From NCBI GenBank assembly GCA_963971425.1, contig OZ020518.1, forward strand, positions 32,060,770 through 32,124,769: 64,000 nt of DNA, written 5' to 3'. This document shows positions 34,726 to 47,726 of this stretch, piece after piece (position 1 is the first letter of the stretch; every line of letters begins with the position of its first letter). The position numbers were made by a program, and so were the translations under genes. The DNA is from Bryoerythrophyllum caledonicum. Its lineage: Eukaryota > Streptophyta > Bryopsida > Pottiales > Pottiaceae. The notes under the pieces were generated by a model. That model searched no databases and was not told the DNA's origin. It was given only the letters and a program-made list of their open reading frames with translations.

Positions 34726-37535
34726 CTATGGTCTCTGGCTTGGCCTAGCAATCATTCCCCCCTCTTCGTACTCTCGATCCACGGCTGCAATTCCCCTATG
34801 CATCTCCGACCACCAACTATCGTCGCTCTTATTGCCATCATCCCTCTTCCGCTTCCCGCTAGGATCCACCTTCTTCGCCGCAAAGATTTCCATGGCCTTC
34901 TTTATTCGTTCCACCACGTTGTTCACAAAAGCGTCATTCTCTGGGAATGACACCAATAATTTCCCTTCCGATTTCAGTAGCACGTTCCGCCAATAACCAA
35001 TGATGTCCCAAATCCTCCGATCAAATGCTTGCACCGTATTCCAATAAGAACAGTCTACGTCTTTGAAAGAATCCTCATCCGTTGAATTCTGTAGCTTTGC
35101 GGCCTCTTCCAACTTTGCAAGGACCAAGGCTCTTCCCACCAAAGTACGATTGTACTTCTTGTATTCATCTCTCAACTCAATGCCATCGTTTACCTCATGC
35201 CATACACTATTTTCTCCCTTCTCAGCTGTCCTTGGAGGAAATCGGAAGAAACGTTTGTGTTCAGTGCTCTAATGCCCTCCAAAGTTGCTGCAAAACAACT
35301 ATTGTTGCTCGCCATTGTCAATCTCTCGTGCCCGTATCTCCACCTTATAGTCTTGTGTCATCCAAAATAATCGATCAATTTTCATACCATACTCCTCGTG
35401 TAGTTGGTGATATAAAAGCTCACTATTCCATATAAGTGATTTTCCCCACTCACGATAGTTCAAGGATTTCTTCGGAAGTTGATCCAAGGGGAGATTCCAT
35501 CGGTTGAACTCGTGCCCCGGTGGCATAACATCTCTTATCCCCATCACTTCGTAGAATCTTGTGCTAATTGGAGAGCGAGACATAGGACACGCGGATTGTA
35601 TCATAGAACGTGCGGAAATGCAAGTAATATGAAAGTTATGGCCAAATTGGCCCAACGTTTACGCTCCCTCCGGACTGAAATGATCTTGGCACAAGCTGCA
35701 TTTGTCATTGAAGAATGCCGGGACAGGGTTGCAAATATGGATTACTCTTCGCTCCGATTCTACAAAATGTGATGAGAAGGTATTGTAGGGCACCCATCCT
35801 TCTTCACTTCTAAAGCCCAGTCAATACCATGGCTTTTTTCCTTTCGATGATAGTTTGTGCGATCCATCATCTCCGGTACATCACCTCAAATAGTAATCTT
35901 CGTGGACTCATGTCCACGTTGTCCAACGAATTTTTTCAATCTCTCCAATGAGGTATCCACGAGTTCACATGATTCTTGTGATTCGGCGGCAAATTTCTTG
36001 AGATCATGTTGTGCTTTCGAGACCATGGTCTCCCTATCCTGAAGGCGATGAACCCAACCCAACCAAGGCATTGTGTTCTCATTCCATGGTGTGTCGTCCA
36101 CCGATCTCAATGTCCTCCATAGTGTCTCTAGTTCCGCTCGTCCCTTATCTCTCTCCTTATTTGCCACCTCCAACTTCTGTGGCATCGATTCCATCTCCCC
36201 TTCACCTTCCACTATCGCCTTCCCATTTCTAGGCACTGCTGGCCGTACTTGGCTACTCCCAGCTAGTACTGCCAATTGAACAGAAGATGGCTCAGCCAGT
36301 CTGGTAGATTGACCGGTGTGGCATCCTCTGCATCGTTCCCTCCAAACTTGGAAAGAGAAAGGTCGTCAGAAGTTCCGGCGTTGTCTTCAATGACTACCAC
36401 ATCCACCTCACGAACCTGCGCATTCATCTTCTCCGACATCCTTGTAACGAGTCTCCTACTGGACTCCAGCATACGTTTGTTATCTTGTAATTCCCATTTA
36501 AGCTGTTTAGTGAGCATTTCATTTTTATGGACCTCCTCCTCCATATCCATCACTTTCTGAGTTAGCGCGATCCTGTCTTTTAACATTGGTGTTATAGAGG
36601 AAGCCAACGTGTCGAAGCCATCAGCGGCTAGTAGCACACTCGGAGTGATAGTTGAAAACGTATGAGCCATATCTAGAAGATCTTAGATGAGAAGCCATTG
36701 CTGTAAGAATTTCGGCCCCGTCCACCGAATTACGTGCCACTCTCACTATTCCATGTATTTGTTCCCATTCGTTCAAATCACTTCCCAGATCGACTGGATG
36801 ACCAAATTTTGTTACTTGAGCGCACGCTTTAGCCCACTTAACACTCAAGTTGAGCAAGCCTTTCAACTTATCCTTGTTTGGCATTGTTCGAAGCATTTCT
36901 TCAATCTTGGAAATCAAAGTATCCTTGTCAATGATCGGGTCATTGGAATTCGGTTCCAATGCTTCCCGCTTTAAAGTGCTTGGCCCGGCATCCATTGTCT
37001 TTGGTGCCATGCCTTCCAAAGTTTGAACGTTTGGAACAACGGTTTCTCCTCCATCCATATTCTCCCCCCCTCGTTCCGCGTTACCATGGTCTTCACCTCC
37101 TACAATCACAATATTCGGAATATGTGATTGTACGGGGTCTTCTACCGTCGTTGTCTCCAAACTCTCCTTGGGAATTGTGGTTGATAGTATATTGTCGACC
37201 ACAATATCCAAATGTTTGTCAGACTCCATCACAACGGCAACCTCCTCCACCGATGGTTGTATATTTGGCAAGGTATCCACCACGGTCATTTGACGAGGCT
37301 TTTTCTTCAACTCCTCCAAAACAGTCTTGGTCAAGGTCGATTCAGGATTGAATAAATCAGGAATATGCTTCTGTTTTTGCCCAATCCTAAGCGCATATTG
37401 TTTATTAGTCGGAAACGTTCTCCAATCCACCTTTCGTTTCAACACGACCTCGATGTATACCATTGATAGAAGGCTATAATTGAAAAACCCTTTGCTTCTT
37501 GGGCGATTCCCAAACAAAGCCTGCTAAACCTCCTC
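34726..37535 (-). pseudogene. Accessory transposon ORF, copy A, main part (decayed)
   Basis: Several minus-strand frames follow one another (37517-36621, 36670-36263, 36275-35886, 35655-35299, 35175-34726). They form one long gene broken by stops and shifts. The first contains VEVVLKRKVDWRTF-like sequence (VYIEVVLKRKVDWRTF) and matches MVWAEIVLYKDVDWRTVV in copy B (52416 onward), so the two are homologous. Coiled-coil-like Glu/Lys-rich stretches occur around 36400-36600 and 36000-36200. The last part has WDIIGYWRNVLLKSEGKLL and a basic KKVDPSGKRKRDD. I know no named family. It is convergent with the transposase, and its N-terminal exon lies at 47199-46918, beyond the MULE insertion. Confidence 0.65.
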
Positions 37536-38868
37536 CGCACGATATCAGGAATGCTAGGTTGTGAGCGGTGAGCAATGCTCGATGAGCGATGGGACGTGAG
37601 CGGTAGGACGTGAGCGATGAGTTGTCGGAAATTTCTTGCCCCAATTCTATAGAAAGTGGATGTTTAACCGTGGAGATTTGGCTATAGAGTACCCAATATT
37701 TGTGGAAGATTCGATGTCATGTAGCCTATTTCTGTGGAATTTTTGCAGTAGTAGAGCCTATATCCACATTTGAAATCTGGATTTTTTTTCTTGTTTTTGA
37801 ATATGCATTGAGATTTCTTTTTCTTCTACCTTAAATTTTTGATAAATTGAATTTTCTTAACATTTTAGTAATTCCTATTCTATGATTAATTTGTTTACAA
37901 CAGATTAATCCTGGTACTAGGATCTCTCAAGTCAAAAGGCACAAGCAAGGACCTCCTCTTGACAAGATGCACTGGGTCTCAAGAATGAAAGAGGGCAAAA
38001 TGTTAAAGATTTTAAGACTGAAGAAAATGAAAAGAAACGGGCTCGAGGGAAGAAGTACTAGGGTTTAGGAGGAAAGAAACAAAAGAAGAGAATGAAATGA
38101 AAAGAAAAAAAGAGGGAAAAAAAAGAGGAATGTAAAAGTGAATTTATTGAAAGTGGTAAGGAAAAGGATTGAGGTAAAAAAAAAACAGGGGGACGAAAAG
38201 AAGAAACCAAATAAATTAAAGGAAGGTTGGGACCAATTGAGAATTGGTCTATATAGATGTAGGTATTACATTCAGTACTCGTATTATTGCAAGGGTAGCA
38301 TCCAATCAATTAGGTGGATGAAGTTGTCGGACTCGACAACCGCCACCATGAATCTATTATCTAACTAAAAATGATGTTTATTGTAACCACATTACATTAT
38401 TTGAAAGTGCTATATTATTTTACATTTGATGATAATTATTACTTAGAGCACAATTATCCATACTACTCAAAGGGGATGAAAATATTCATTGAGAGTAAAG
38501 TTTTATTGCATTTATAAATCATATAATGTGGACACACTAAACATCATTGTTAGTTTACTATGAATTTTTACAGATATGACTCGTCACCAGTAGAATGAAG
38601 TTGACCTGAATATAAAATATTCATAAATGTATACATAATTCTTCTATTATGTTGGATTTAAAGTTTGTTACATGTTATGGAAATAGAGAAATATCAGTAA
38701 GTATAGGAGGCAATGTCCAAGAAATCATGTTAATAAGTAGAGAAGATGATGATATGGAAATGAGAAGGCACATACTAGATATAATGATGCTCTGACATGG
38801 TTTAGTAAAAGTGTCTTTTGATGTCAGGGTACAAATGAGATTTTAAAATTAAATATATAGTGATTAAC

Positions 38869-40600
38869 TTAGTCCATGGTGCTTTTTAGATGTGAAATAT
38901 CCATGTTTCTTAATTCATCAAGAATCAATTTGGTACTGTATGAAGTTCTGAATTGGATATCATCTATTCCCTTGTGCCTAGAGTTTGTGAACCATATACA
39001 AGGCTGAGAACCGAAGTTCAAGACTAAAATCTCCCTCATATGTGTTGTTGGACCCGACATGTGATCGATGCCAACTTTGGTCACGGTTCTCATATTGAGG
39101 GTCATACCCTTTTCTAAAAGAGAGTGATAATGAATTGGGAATAGGCACAATTTAAGACCTGTAACGATTCACAGTTGATTATAACTCTGATAGAATATCG
39201 AGTAATGGACAACAAATGCTAAAAAGGCAAGTATATTGTGTAGGTCATCACTCGTTTTCAAAATTCAGAAGCTGCCCTTATGTCTCATTCACAAAATTCA
39301 TAATCAAAACAATTGATGAAGGCTAGGATCAAGCCATGCAACTGTTGTTTTTGAGAATCCAAGATCTACATCAGCTTCAACATCATGATACATAATGATA
39401 TCGGATTCGTACTTAAAAGGAGACATATATAGAAGGCCTGCTATTTAATTGCAGAACTGAAGTATGAAAGAATGTTGGAGTTACACTTACCTACTCCGGA
39501 TCTTCAACTCTTGGCATTGTCATCGTTGGAGGAGAATATATTGAATTATGCAAGGCTAAATGTTGAGGTTGGCATATGACTACAAGCATGATCATCTAGA
39601 TTGCTACAAGAGCTATGCCCCGAATTGATTTGAAATTCACTAACTTCACGGTATGTGGTTTCACTTTAAAACAAGAACATCCAAGGAAAGCATGATCCAA
39701 AATCAAGTTAAGGATATGTAAAAAAATATTACCCCATCCATCATTCCAGTGCCAATCCAAATGAATCCATAACTAATTTTATGAGCCATCCACGGTTTCA
39801 CAGTAGAAATTAGTTTAGAGATCCGAGAACACATATTCCCATCTAGCATTTTAGAGCCAACCCGGACAACAGAGCCATCCAACGCAATCAGGTGGCCTCA
39901 AATTGCGTCTCCAATATGTTCTTGTAACACTGAACCACCCCAAAATTGTTTCAAAAGGACTAACTTCATTGTCACACAACATGGATTTCAGGTAGGATTC
40001 TCCTCCCAGATTGAATTGTCAGATCCGTCAACTAGAAAAGGGTCTCTCAAAAACTCGTCCCAATTCTACAATTTCTACAATTATCCAAGTAGCAAAGTGC
40101 CATCAAAGTTAAAATTGTTATATATTTAATGATGACATACGACCAGAGCATTTGACCATATCATATTATAATGGTTAGGATCTAGATAAATCCAGATGTT
40201 GGGATCATATTAATTATAATGTAGAAATTAAAACACAACAAATGTAGTGAGTCAAGACTGGAATGGTCTATTACATCACTACTCTGATAAGGATGTTGAT
40301 GCCTCTGAGAGTTCAAGATCTATTTCAGCTTTAACATCAAGATACATAATGACATCGGAGTTGTACTTAAGAGGAAAAATAGATGGGATTGGCAGCGAGA
40401 CTTGTAGAGCTTGGAGACTCGCAACATCTTCCGCATACGTGGGAAGAGCCCAAGCCTTTGATGGAGAAACATACTCTCTGCAAGAATCAACATACATCAA
40501 ATAAAGACATAGTAGTAGCTACGTGATTGAAGAACTGTAGTGGAGAGGAATGTCAAAGTACTCACTTACTCCGGATGTGCAACCATTTTGTCCAACCACA
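38869..40600 (-). other. Left part of the MULE: diverged duplicates and possible remnants of a second gene
   Basis: The segments 39310-39560 and 40290-40600 are diverged copies of each other, sharing GATACATAATGA, TCGTACTTAA/TTGTACTTAA and TTACTCCGGAT. On the minus strand the second copy encodes SDVIMYLDVKAEIDLELSE (within 40500-40279) and the first a similar reading. A 93-codon frame lies at 39150-38869. This may be a decayed accessory gene of the MULE. No known domain was recognised. Confidence 0.35.
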
Positions 40601-41135
40601 ATGAAGAATTGTGATATGATTCTCCACCAAATTAAGTTTGTCGGATCCAACATCAAGGGAGTCATAAATGTGAAACTAATCCAAATTCATGAGCTACAAC
40701 TATTGACCAAGAAACAAAGAGCCCCCCCTGCCATTGATAACGACGCACTATGCTATCGCTTCCCAAAGCTAAACTCTCTTGAGATCAACGATGTATATAT
40801 ACTAATCCGAATGAACTATTGATGTTCAAAAGTGTCCATTGCACTCAAATCCAGTTGAGGGTTGTTGGATCCGACATCTTTAAGATTGCATTATCGAGCC
40901 CCAAATCTTGCAACGAACAATTTGGTTTCAAAATTCTTACAGCCATAAACAGAAAATCGGCCAATGAATATTCAAGTTAATGAAGGTTGTCGGATCGGTC
41001 AGATGAGAACTATATTGATTCACCGATTGAACATCCAAAATTTTGCACCAGCTACACATCTTTCCGCACAAGTGGACGAATCCGACAACTCAAAAAATTT
41101 CCAATTCAACTCTCAAAATCCCAATCCAAACACTA

Positions 41136-42535
41136 GTTGTCGGTTCCGACAACTGAGACTCATAACAACTCAGGTCCCAAAATCCATCCACAAAGACCGC
41201 AACAAATCATCTCAAACCAGGTTGTCGGATCCGACAATTGGGACTCTTGCCAATTCAGAAGTGATGATCCAAACTCAATCACAAGCAACTTATCATCTCC
41301 AAACAAGTTGTCGGATTCGGCAACTATGAAATCTAGCAATCTAGCTTTCAAAATCCTAACCCAAACACCAGTAAATTATCATCTCGAAACTGGTTGTTGG
41401 ATCCGACAACTAGGATTCATACCAATTCAACTCAAAAAATTGTAATCTGAAGACCAACAACAGATCATCTTAAAATAGGTTGTCGGATTCGACAACTAGG
41501 ACTCATGCCAATTCAGAAGTGATAATCCAAACTCCATCACAAGCAACTTATCATCTCCGATTTAATAAGTTGTTGAATTTGTCAACTGTGAAATATAGCG
41601 ATCCAGCTTTCAACATCCTAATCCAAACACCAGTAAATTATCATCTCGAAATTGGTTGTTGGATCCGACAACTAGGATTCATACCAATTCAGCTCAAAAA
41701 ATTGTAATCTGAAGACCAACAACAGATCATCTTAAAATAGGTTGTTGGATCCGACAACTAGGACTCATGCCAATTCAGAAGTGATAATTCAAACTCAATC
41801 ACAAGCAACTTATCATCTCCGATTCAACAAGTTGTCGAATTTGTCAACTGTGAAATATAGCGATCCAGCTTTCAAAATCCTAACCCAAACACCAGTAAAT
41901 TATCATCTCGAAATTGGTTGTTGGATCCGACAACTAGGATTCATACCAATTCAGCTCAAAAAATTGTAATCTGAAGACCAACACCAAATCATCTTAAAAT
42001 AGGTTGTCGGATCCGACAACTAGGACTCATACCAATTCAGAAGTGATAATCCAAACTCAATCACAAGCAACTTATCATCTCCGATTCAACAAGTTGTTGA
42101 ATTCGTCAACTGTGAAATATAGCGATCCAAGTTTCAAAATCCTAACCCAAACACGAGTAAATTATCATCTCAAAAGTGGTTGTTGGATCCGACAACTAGG
42201 ATTCATACCAATTCAGCTCAAAAAATCGTACTCTGAAGACCAGCAACAGATCATCTCGAAATAGGTTGTCGGATCCGACGACTAGGACTCATGCCAATTC
42301 AAAAGTGATAATCCAAACTCAATCACAAGCAACTTATCATCTCCGATTCAACAAGTTGTCGAATTTGTCAACTGTGAAATTTAGCGATCCAGCTTTCAAA
42401 ATCCTAACCCAAACACGAGTAAATTATCATCTCGAAATTGGTTGTTGGATCCGACAACTAGGATTCATACCAATTCAGCTCAAAAAATCGTAATCTGAGG
42501 ACCAACAACAGATCATTTCAAAACCGATCATTTCA
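41136..42535. repeat. Tandem array with an 18-bp palindrome (period about 87 bp, higher order 262 bp)
   Basis: The palindrome GTTGTCGGATCCGACAAC or a close variant recurs at 41136, 41221, 41307, 41393, 41479, 41567, 41655, 41741 and onward. Groups of three form a 262-bp unit that repeats from about 41479 to 42500 (unit starts 41479, 41741, 42003, 42265). Isolated copies lie at 38323, 44890, 46468 and 46606, on both sides of the transposase gene. The array lies just upstream of the transposase, as expected for transposase-binding or anti-silencing-factor-binding repeats. The 75-residue frames in this array are repeats, not genes. Confidence 0.9.
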
Positions 42536-42722
42536 TTAGAGCGTTAATTAGCTATTTAATCTTTCTCCCGTGTCACTGGTCAGTCTAACGGCACACCATC
42601 CCATGATGTGCCCCTTTTCCCAACTTCTATTCATCATCAAATATAACTGCCGCAATGCACTTGTCACTCCCTTTAGGCATCCTCTCCCCCTCTTTTCTCT
42701 CTACTCAAACTGCGTCTATACC

Positions 42723-45700
42723 ATGGCTACATTCAGAACTGACAGTCATCTTATTCCAATCCGAATTCCATTGGGAGTTGATGGGCTTGCCCTGGTTACT
42801 TCATCGCTACTCACACTTTGTTTTGGCTACAATATAGATACTATCCATGTAGAGGAAGAGGTTCTAGATGATGCTCAAGATATCAGCTACACCATGCTTC
42901 AACTTAGTATACTTGTAAGTGACCAAAAGGCATGGTCTTTGAAGGAGGGTACTTACAAAGTGTTTGGTTTAAGTGACATGCAGATGCAAGCATCTATGGA
43001 GATCTTGATGCCTGGAAAATCCACCACTTCCAGCATCAACCCGGCTGTTAACACTCCACAGACAAGCACACCAGATTCTACCCCGGCTTCCATATATCCC
43101 GTTGTTGCTTCTCCCATCCATATCTCAGACAGCGAAGACGACTTCCTCCTAGAAGATATCACAGCACGTACTTCTCCAACCCTCATCACGCCACCGGCGT
43201 CCATGTTCTCTCAACATTGTCTACCTCCAACTCCATCTTCCGCTTCACGGCCCCCTCTGCATCCCCGAACCCTAGAAGGCTGGAACGTACTAGTGTTGTG
43301 GCATGTTTGAAGAGTTTGGCCTCTAGACCAGGAATGAAGAACGTGTTGAAGACCGTCAGCTATGCTACAATGCCCCATATGAAAGTTGACTTCCTCCCTT
43401 CCACGTACGACGGTGACATCATCTTTGAATTGCCACCTGCTTCAATGGACGCTAGCACCTCCAAAGCTAAAAACATGGAAGGTATGGATAAGAAGTACGA
43501 CGGCCATTGCTGGTGCGTTACGATGACTTCAAACATTTCGAATGGAATGGAGCTCACCTTTCAGAGATCTTCTTGTTCTGGACATCTCCGCTGTGATAAC
43601 ATGGAGTGCGATTATTTGAAGTGCCCCAACAGGGAGGAGCCCTTCAATGAGAAGGAGTGGGAGGGGAACACCCCTATTCCATTTGTGCCTGGGGCTCAAA
43701 TTCCCAAAGGTTCGGCTCTAATATGTTAGATATGCAAAACCCCGCCTACCGTTCTTGTTACATGTAATGCCATTATCTACTACGTCCAAAGACCACCATG
43801 GATGACTCATGCTTGTGTGCACATTGGCACCCATGACCACCCTGTTGCATTTGGAACCTGTCGAGAGTCCAAGATGAAGATTAATACGTTATTGGGCGAA
43901 CACGTGGAGCGGAACCCATGAGCTACGAACTCAGCTATTGCAATGGCAGCAAGCAAGGAGTTCCTTGCTAAACATCTCCTTTGTCCCCTAGAATCACAGA
44001 AGACCATGACTGTTGAAGATATGAAGGACGTTATGGAGAAGTACGCCAACCTCGCTTCTCCAAACGTCAAGAATGTCATCTCATCGTTCAAGCAGGTTGG
44101 GCGCACTCGAGCAATGGATGGCATTCGTCAAATGAGGGGATGTACAACATGGCCATTTTGTCCAGCGAAATATGTTTCCTGGCCAAGGGGGTGACAAGGA
44201 TAAAGTCTTTGTATTCAAAATGAGTGAGATAGGACCCGGCTCCGGCGTTGATCTCGTGACAAGGATGCAAGCCGGCGGAGACATGCAAGATGCGTGGCTA
44301 ATGTTTGATCATGTCAAACGCGTCAAACACTGGACCACTATGGCGTGCCATGTGTACGATTCCCACTATTGTAGAGTGATGACGATTGCTGTATGTGACA
44401 TGCAATCTGAAGATACCAAGGCCCAATGTCTCATGTGGAAGAGAATCAACAAAGTCATGGCAAGAAATGGGCTCAACTCCATCAACTTCAAAGGATTCAT
44501 GGCGGATAGCGCTGGTGCAAACTGGAATGCAGTGAGGAAGATCTACGGTTCTGGTGATCCGCAGGAGGTAATGGTTGATCGCGGGCGCACTCGCCTCCTT
44601 CATTGGACTACCTCTATGAATTGCCATACGGACAAGTACATCAAGAGTGAATTCCACAATCAGCATCGTCTCCTGTGCAAGCAATACAAGGATTCCAAGA
44701 CTTCAGCCGACTCGGAAGTTCCATACCTTGCAATTCGGGCATGGTGGCAATCCTATGGAGCTCTAAATGATGAAGCTCTTAAGCAGCTTGACCAGTGGCT
44801 CACATTTTGGCACTACCGCTACTGGCAATGGGGTGCGTCCATGCAAATGGTAAGACTCCTTTGACCGCCTCAAGTATTTAGTCGTTTTGGTTGTTGGATC
44901 CAACAACCTAAATCCGTGCCGTTGATATGTACTCCACACGACCTCAACGCTGAAAAACGGGCTGTAATGCCATCTTGCAATTTGGCAGAGACAACTCATA
45001 ACCGTTGGCTTCAACAATCTGGCAACAAGGGGAACGACTTGTACGATGCTACAGTGGAGGACTTCGTACGTGCATTCATGCAGTGCACTAACTACTTCCA
45101 GTTTTTGAACGGAGGGCGATCGGGTAATGGGCCCTCCAAGCGGGAGTTGCGACTACGCCATGCCCAGAGAACGGGAAAGCATGATAAAGTTGTAGAAGCA
45201 ATGGAGAGCATGCCCGGAGCTAAGGAGTGGTGCACTCGTATGCCTCATTTTGAAGGAGAGGAAGTCTTTGGGTCTAGCAAGCGGAAGCTTGACCTTCCAC
45301 TTGGATCCGAGTTTGATAGTCACCGCCCGGACAAGATGAACTTCTCCCATCCCAAAGTCCCTACTAGATCCACTAGAGCACGTCAAGAGAGTGCGCCACC
45401 AGCCATTGATGTATCTCTCCCTTGTTCTCCTACTTCCTCTGACGACGTCCGAATCATGTCCCCACTGGCCTCTGCTCCTATGGTGTCTTTAAGGGTTACG
45501 CATGTCACAAGAGTCCATAAGTCTGAGTGCGATGTGAAGAAATGGCACATTGCTCGTTTTCCTAAGAATTCAGGGAAGCGTTGTTTTGCTAAACAGGCCC
45601 AAACAAGAAGGACGTGCAAGGAGAAGATTGTGCGCCTAGGCAAAAGTACTTCAGCTCTTACCTACTCTGGAATTCAACACGTTCGAAGGACATTGAAGGA

Positions 45701-46388
45701 CCAAGTCATGGAGTTTTTCCACTGTGCTGACGACATCGAACGTTGTGTGAAGGGAACGAAGTGGAAGTGGGTGAACGACCGGTCTCCGGTCACCAAGGTA
45801 TGGCCTGTGCTGAAGGGCACCAACCTCACAAAGGCAGAGATTTTTAGACTGGAGGAGGCTGGATTCGAGCTTGAAGACCGCCGAGAAGTTTCACCAAGGC
45901 GTCTCTTCGGAGACGCTTCCAATCGTGCCGCACATCCTGCTACTATTCCACTGTCTTCTGAACCCAATGCACATCCAATGATTCGCGGTTGTTGCCGCAT
46001 TCGCCGTCTCCCAAACGCCAAGGTCTTGGTGAAGCAGAGAAACCATTGGGAGTCAACTGGTATTCTTGATGCTCGCATCTCGGAGGTTATTCCAATTCCG
46101 TATCCGGCCAATGGATGCATCATCTTGTTTGACTCAAAGAAGGCGCAGACCACAGCGGAGTATCGGTTGACAGTCGGACCTCTCCCAGATTGTTTTTGTG
46201 CAGATTTCAAGGACATGTTGGCACGGACCAAGAAGAGAGGCGCTTGGTACCACTGCAAGCACCTCTACAACATCTTTTGTGTGGTGTGCAATCTCAATCA
46301 CGAAGATGACCATTTCGTCCATGCCCCCACTTTTAGCTTCAACGCGATCAAGAAAGTCATGGACAAGGGAGTCAATCTTTTCCTATAA
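42723..46388 (+). pseudogene. MULE-like transposase with SWIM zinc finger, decayed
   Basis: A chain of plus-strand frames (42723-43310, 43217-43729, 43943-44194, 44172-44864, 44916-46388) encodes one protein of more than 1,000 residues, interrupted about five times. The N-terminal part is Ser/Pro-rich. A Cys/His segment (SGHLRCDNMECDYLKC, near 43580) resembles FLYWCH or WRKY-GCM1 fingers. The middle (44300-44560) has HVYDSHYCRVMTIAVCDMQ and FKGFMADSAGANWNAV, fitting the MULE catalytic core. The C-terminus has a SWIM finger, CFCADF... WYHCKHL (about 46190-46265). A gap at 44850-44985 could be an intron, with GTAAGA at 44849 and a palindrome inside. The superfamily is supported by the 9-bp target duplication and by SWIM. 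Confidence 0.72.
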
Positions 46389-46917
46389 AAATACCAATCC
46401 AAAAAGATCAATCTCTAAGTCATCTACAGATGTGTATGAGTCTGCTCAGAATTGCAGGTTGTTTCACGTTGTTGGATCGAACAACTCATTTGGTTTCCTT
46501 AACCACATGGTGAATGCGCCCATGAGTACTTTGAAAACATAAACATGTACTCCTATATAAACCACCGATTCATTCTATCACCCCCTGAATTTTCTTCTCA
46601 TTTGCGTTGTTGGATACAACAACCAAACTTACTTCCAATACAAGGTGGTAAAAGCACCCTTTACTACTTTAGAAACAAAAACATATTCACTGCTAAAGGT
46701 TTGAAAATGATGGCCTCCAAAATCCGACAATCCACGGTTATAGGCGGAAAGAGCTTCTCAAAAATAGAAATAAATCCATCAAATATTCGAATATACTTTT
46801 ATTTTTAGTAAGAATAATTTATTTTTAGTATATTTTTGCTCACCGCTCATGAAATCACCGCTCACCGCTCATGGCTCACCGCTCATGGCTCATGATCAAG
46901 CGTCGTTGCGCACGATA

Positions 46918-47256
46918 AATGAAGTGATCATCTTTGCACATCCATGGCTTGCAAGCAAAGTAAGTCGTATGACTTATGTGGCAATCTCTTGGCCAAAGTT
47001 TATCGATGTGGTACATCTTCACGTATTTCTTGCATGTCTAGGATACCCAGTAATCCTCCATTTCAACCTCCCAACCTTCCTCCGCCTGAATGTCTTCATT
47101 GTCCAAAATCTCCCATCGTAGATCATGAGTAGCACCTTTATGTTTGAACCGTTTCTTCGACTCTCCCGTTCCAATTTCACTCACATCTTCCACCACCATC
47201 CCCTTCTCCCGTCGCCATGATAACGCTTGCTTTTTAAAAAAAAAAAGCGTGGACAC
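46918..47256 (-). pseudogene. Accessory transposon ORF, copy A, N-terminal part
   Basis: The frame is open from 47256; the likely start is Met at 47199. It reads into EILDNEDIQAEEGWEVEMEDY, a TAG (47040-47038), then TCKKYVKMYHIDKLWPRDCH up to the MULE target site. Copy B has the same layout, including a TAG at the same place followed by TCTMCKRYVKMKHLMKLWPR. Cys/His spacing after the TAG suggests a zinc-finger-like motif. It is the 5' continuation of 37535-34726. Confidence 0.65.
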
Positions 47257-47424
47257 TCCGGTATTAATTCGTGAATGAATGTTTGGAAACTTAAGAAACG
47301 GTTTATCCGGTCACAATAAAAGGACCCCCGTCTCCTCACCTAGTAAGAGCAGCAAGTACAGAAAACTGTAACTGCAGCACATCCGACTCGGCATGAGGAG
47401 GAGGAAGTGAGGAAAAATGAAGTG

Positions 47425-47526
47425 GCCGTCCGCATGTATATGCGGACGGCCGCCTAACCTAACCAAGCCGGCCGTCCGAAACCGGCCGTCGGCCGAGCCT
47501 GGCCCCGGTCCGCCCCCGCCGGGCCG
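47425..47526. repeat. GC-rich island 2, running into the assembly gap
   Basis: Repeated GGCCGTCCG/CGGACGGCC motifs, including an inverted pair around GCATGTATATGC. It lies upstream of accessory ORF A (minus strand), the same position as island 1 before the transposase. The right part is hidden by the gap. Confidence 0.75.
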
Positions 47527-47726
47527 NNNNNNNNNNNNNNNNNNNNNNNNNNNNNNNNNNNNNNNNNNNNNNNNNNNNNNNNNNNNNNNNNNNNNNNNNN
47601 NNNNNNNNNNNNNNNNNNNNNNNNNNNNNNNNNNNNNNNNNNNNNNNNNNNNNNNNNNNNNNNNNNNNNNNNNNNNNNNNNNNNNNNNNNNNNNNNNNNN
47701 NNNNNNNNNNNNNNNNNNNNNNNNNN
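47527..47726. other. Assembly gap (200 N)
   Basis: Exactly 200 N, a conventional placeholder, so its true length is unknown. It starts inside the GC-rich island, so the assembly probably broke on GC-rich repeats. The T-rich sequence after it (47737-47850) is low complexity. Confidence 0.98.

Larger units (their letters stand above)
37545..46908. mobile_element. MULE-like element, 9.4 kb, inserted in accessory ORF A
   Basis: A perfect 9-bp direct repeat CGCACGATA flanks it (37536-37544 and 46909-46917), the duplication length typical of Mutator-like elements. Removing the element and one copy restores the phase of the surrounding ORF. The ends have GAGCGGTGAGC / GCTCACCGCTC motifs in inverted orientation (37558-37625 and 46838-46895), but the extreme termini match only weakly. 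Inside are a SWIM-domain transposase (plus strand, 42.7-46.4 kb), an array of palindromes (41.1-42.5 kb) and a left part with diverged duplicated segments. The stretch 37640-38860 shows no feature except a palindrome at 38323-38340. Confidence 0.82.

Noticed and set aside
41480-42493. Repeated 75-residue open frames as a gene family
   Set aside because: They are spaced exactly 262 bp and are translations of the tandem array.
41136-42535. CRISPR array
   Set aside because: The repeat is a palindrome with related, not unique, spacers of about 69 bp inside a plant transposon, with no cas genes.
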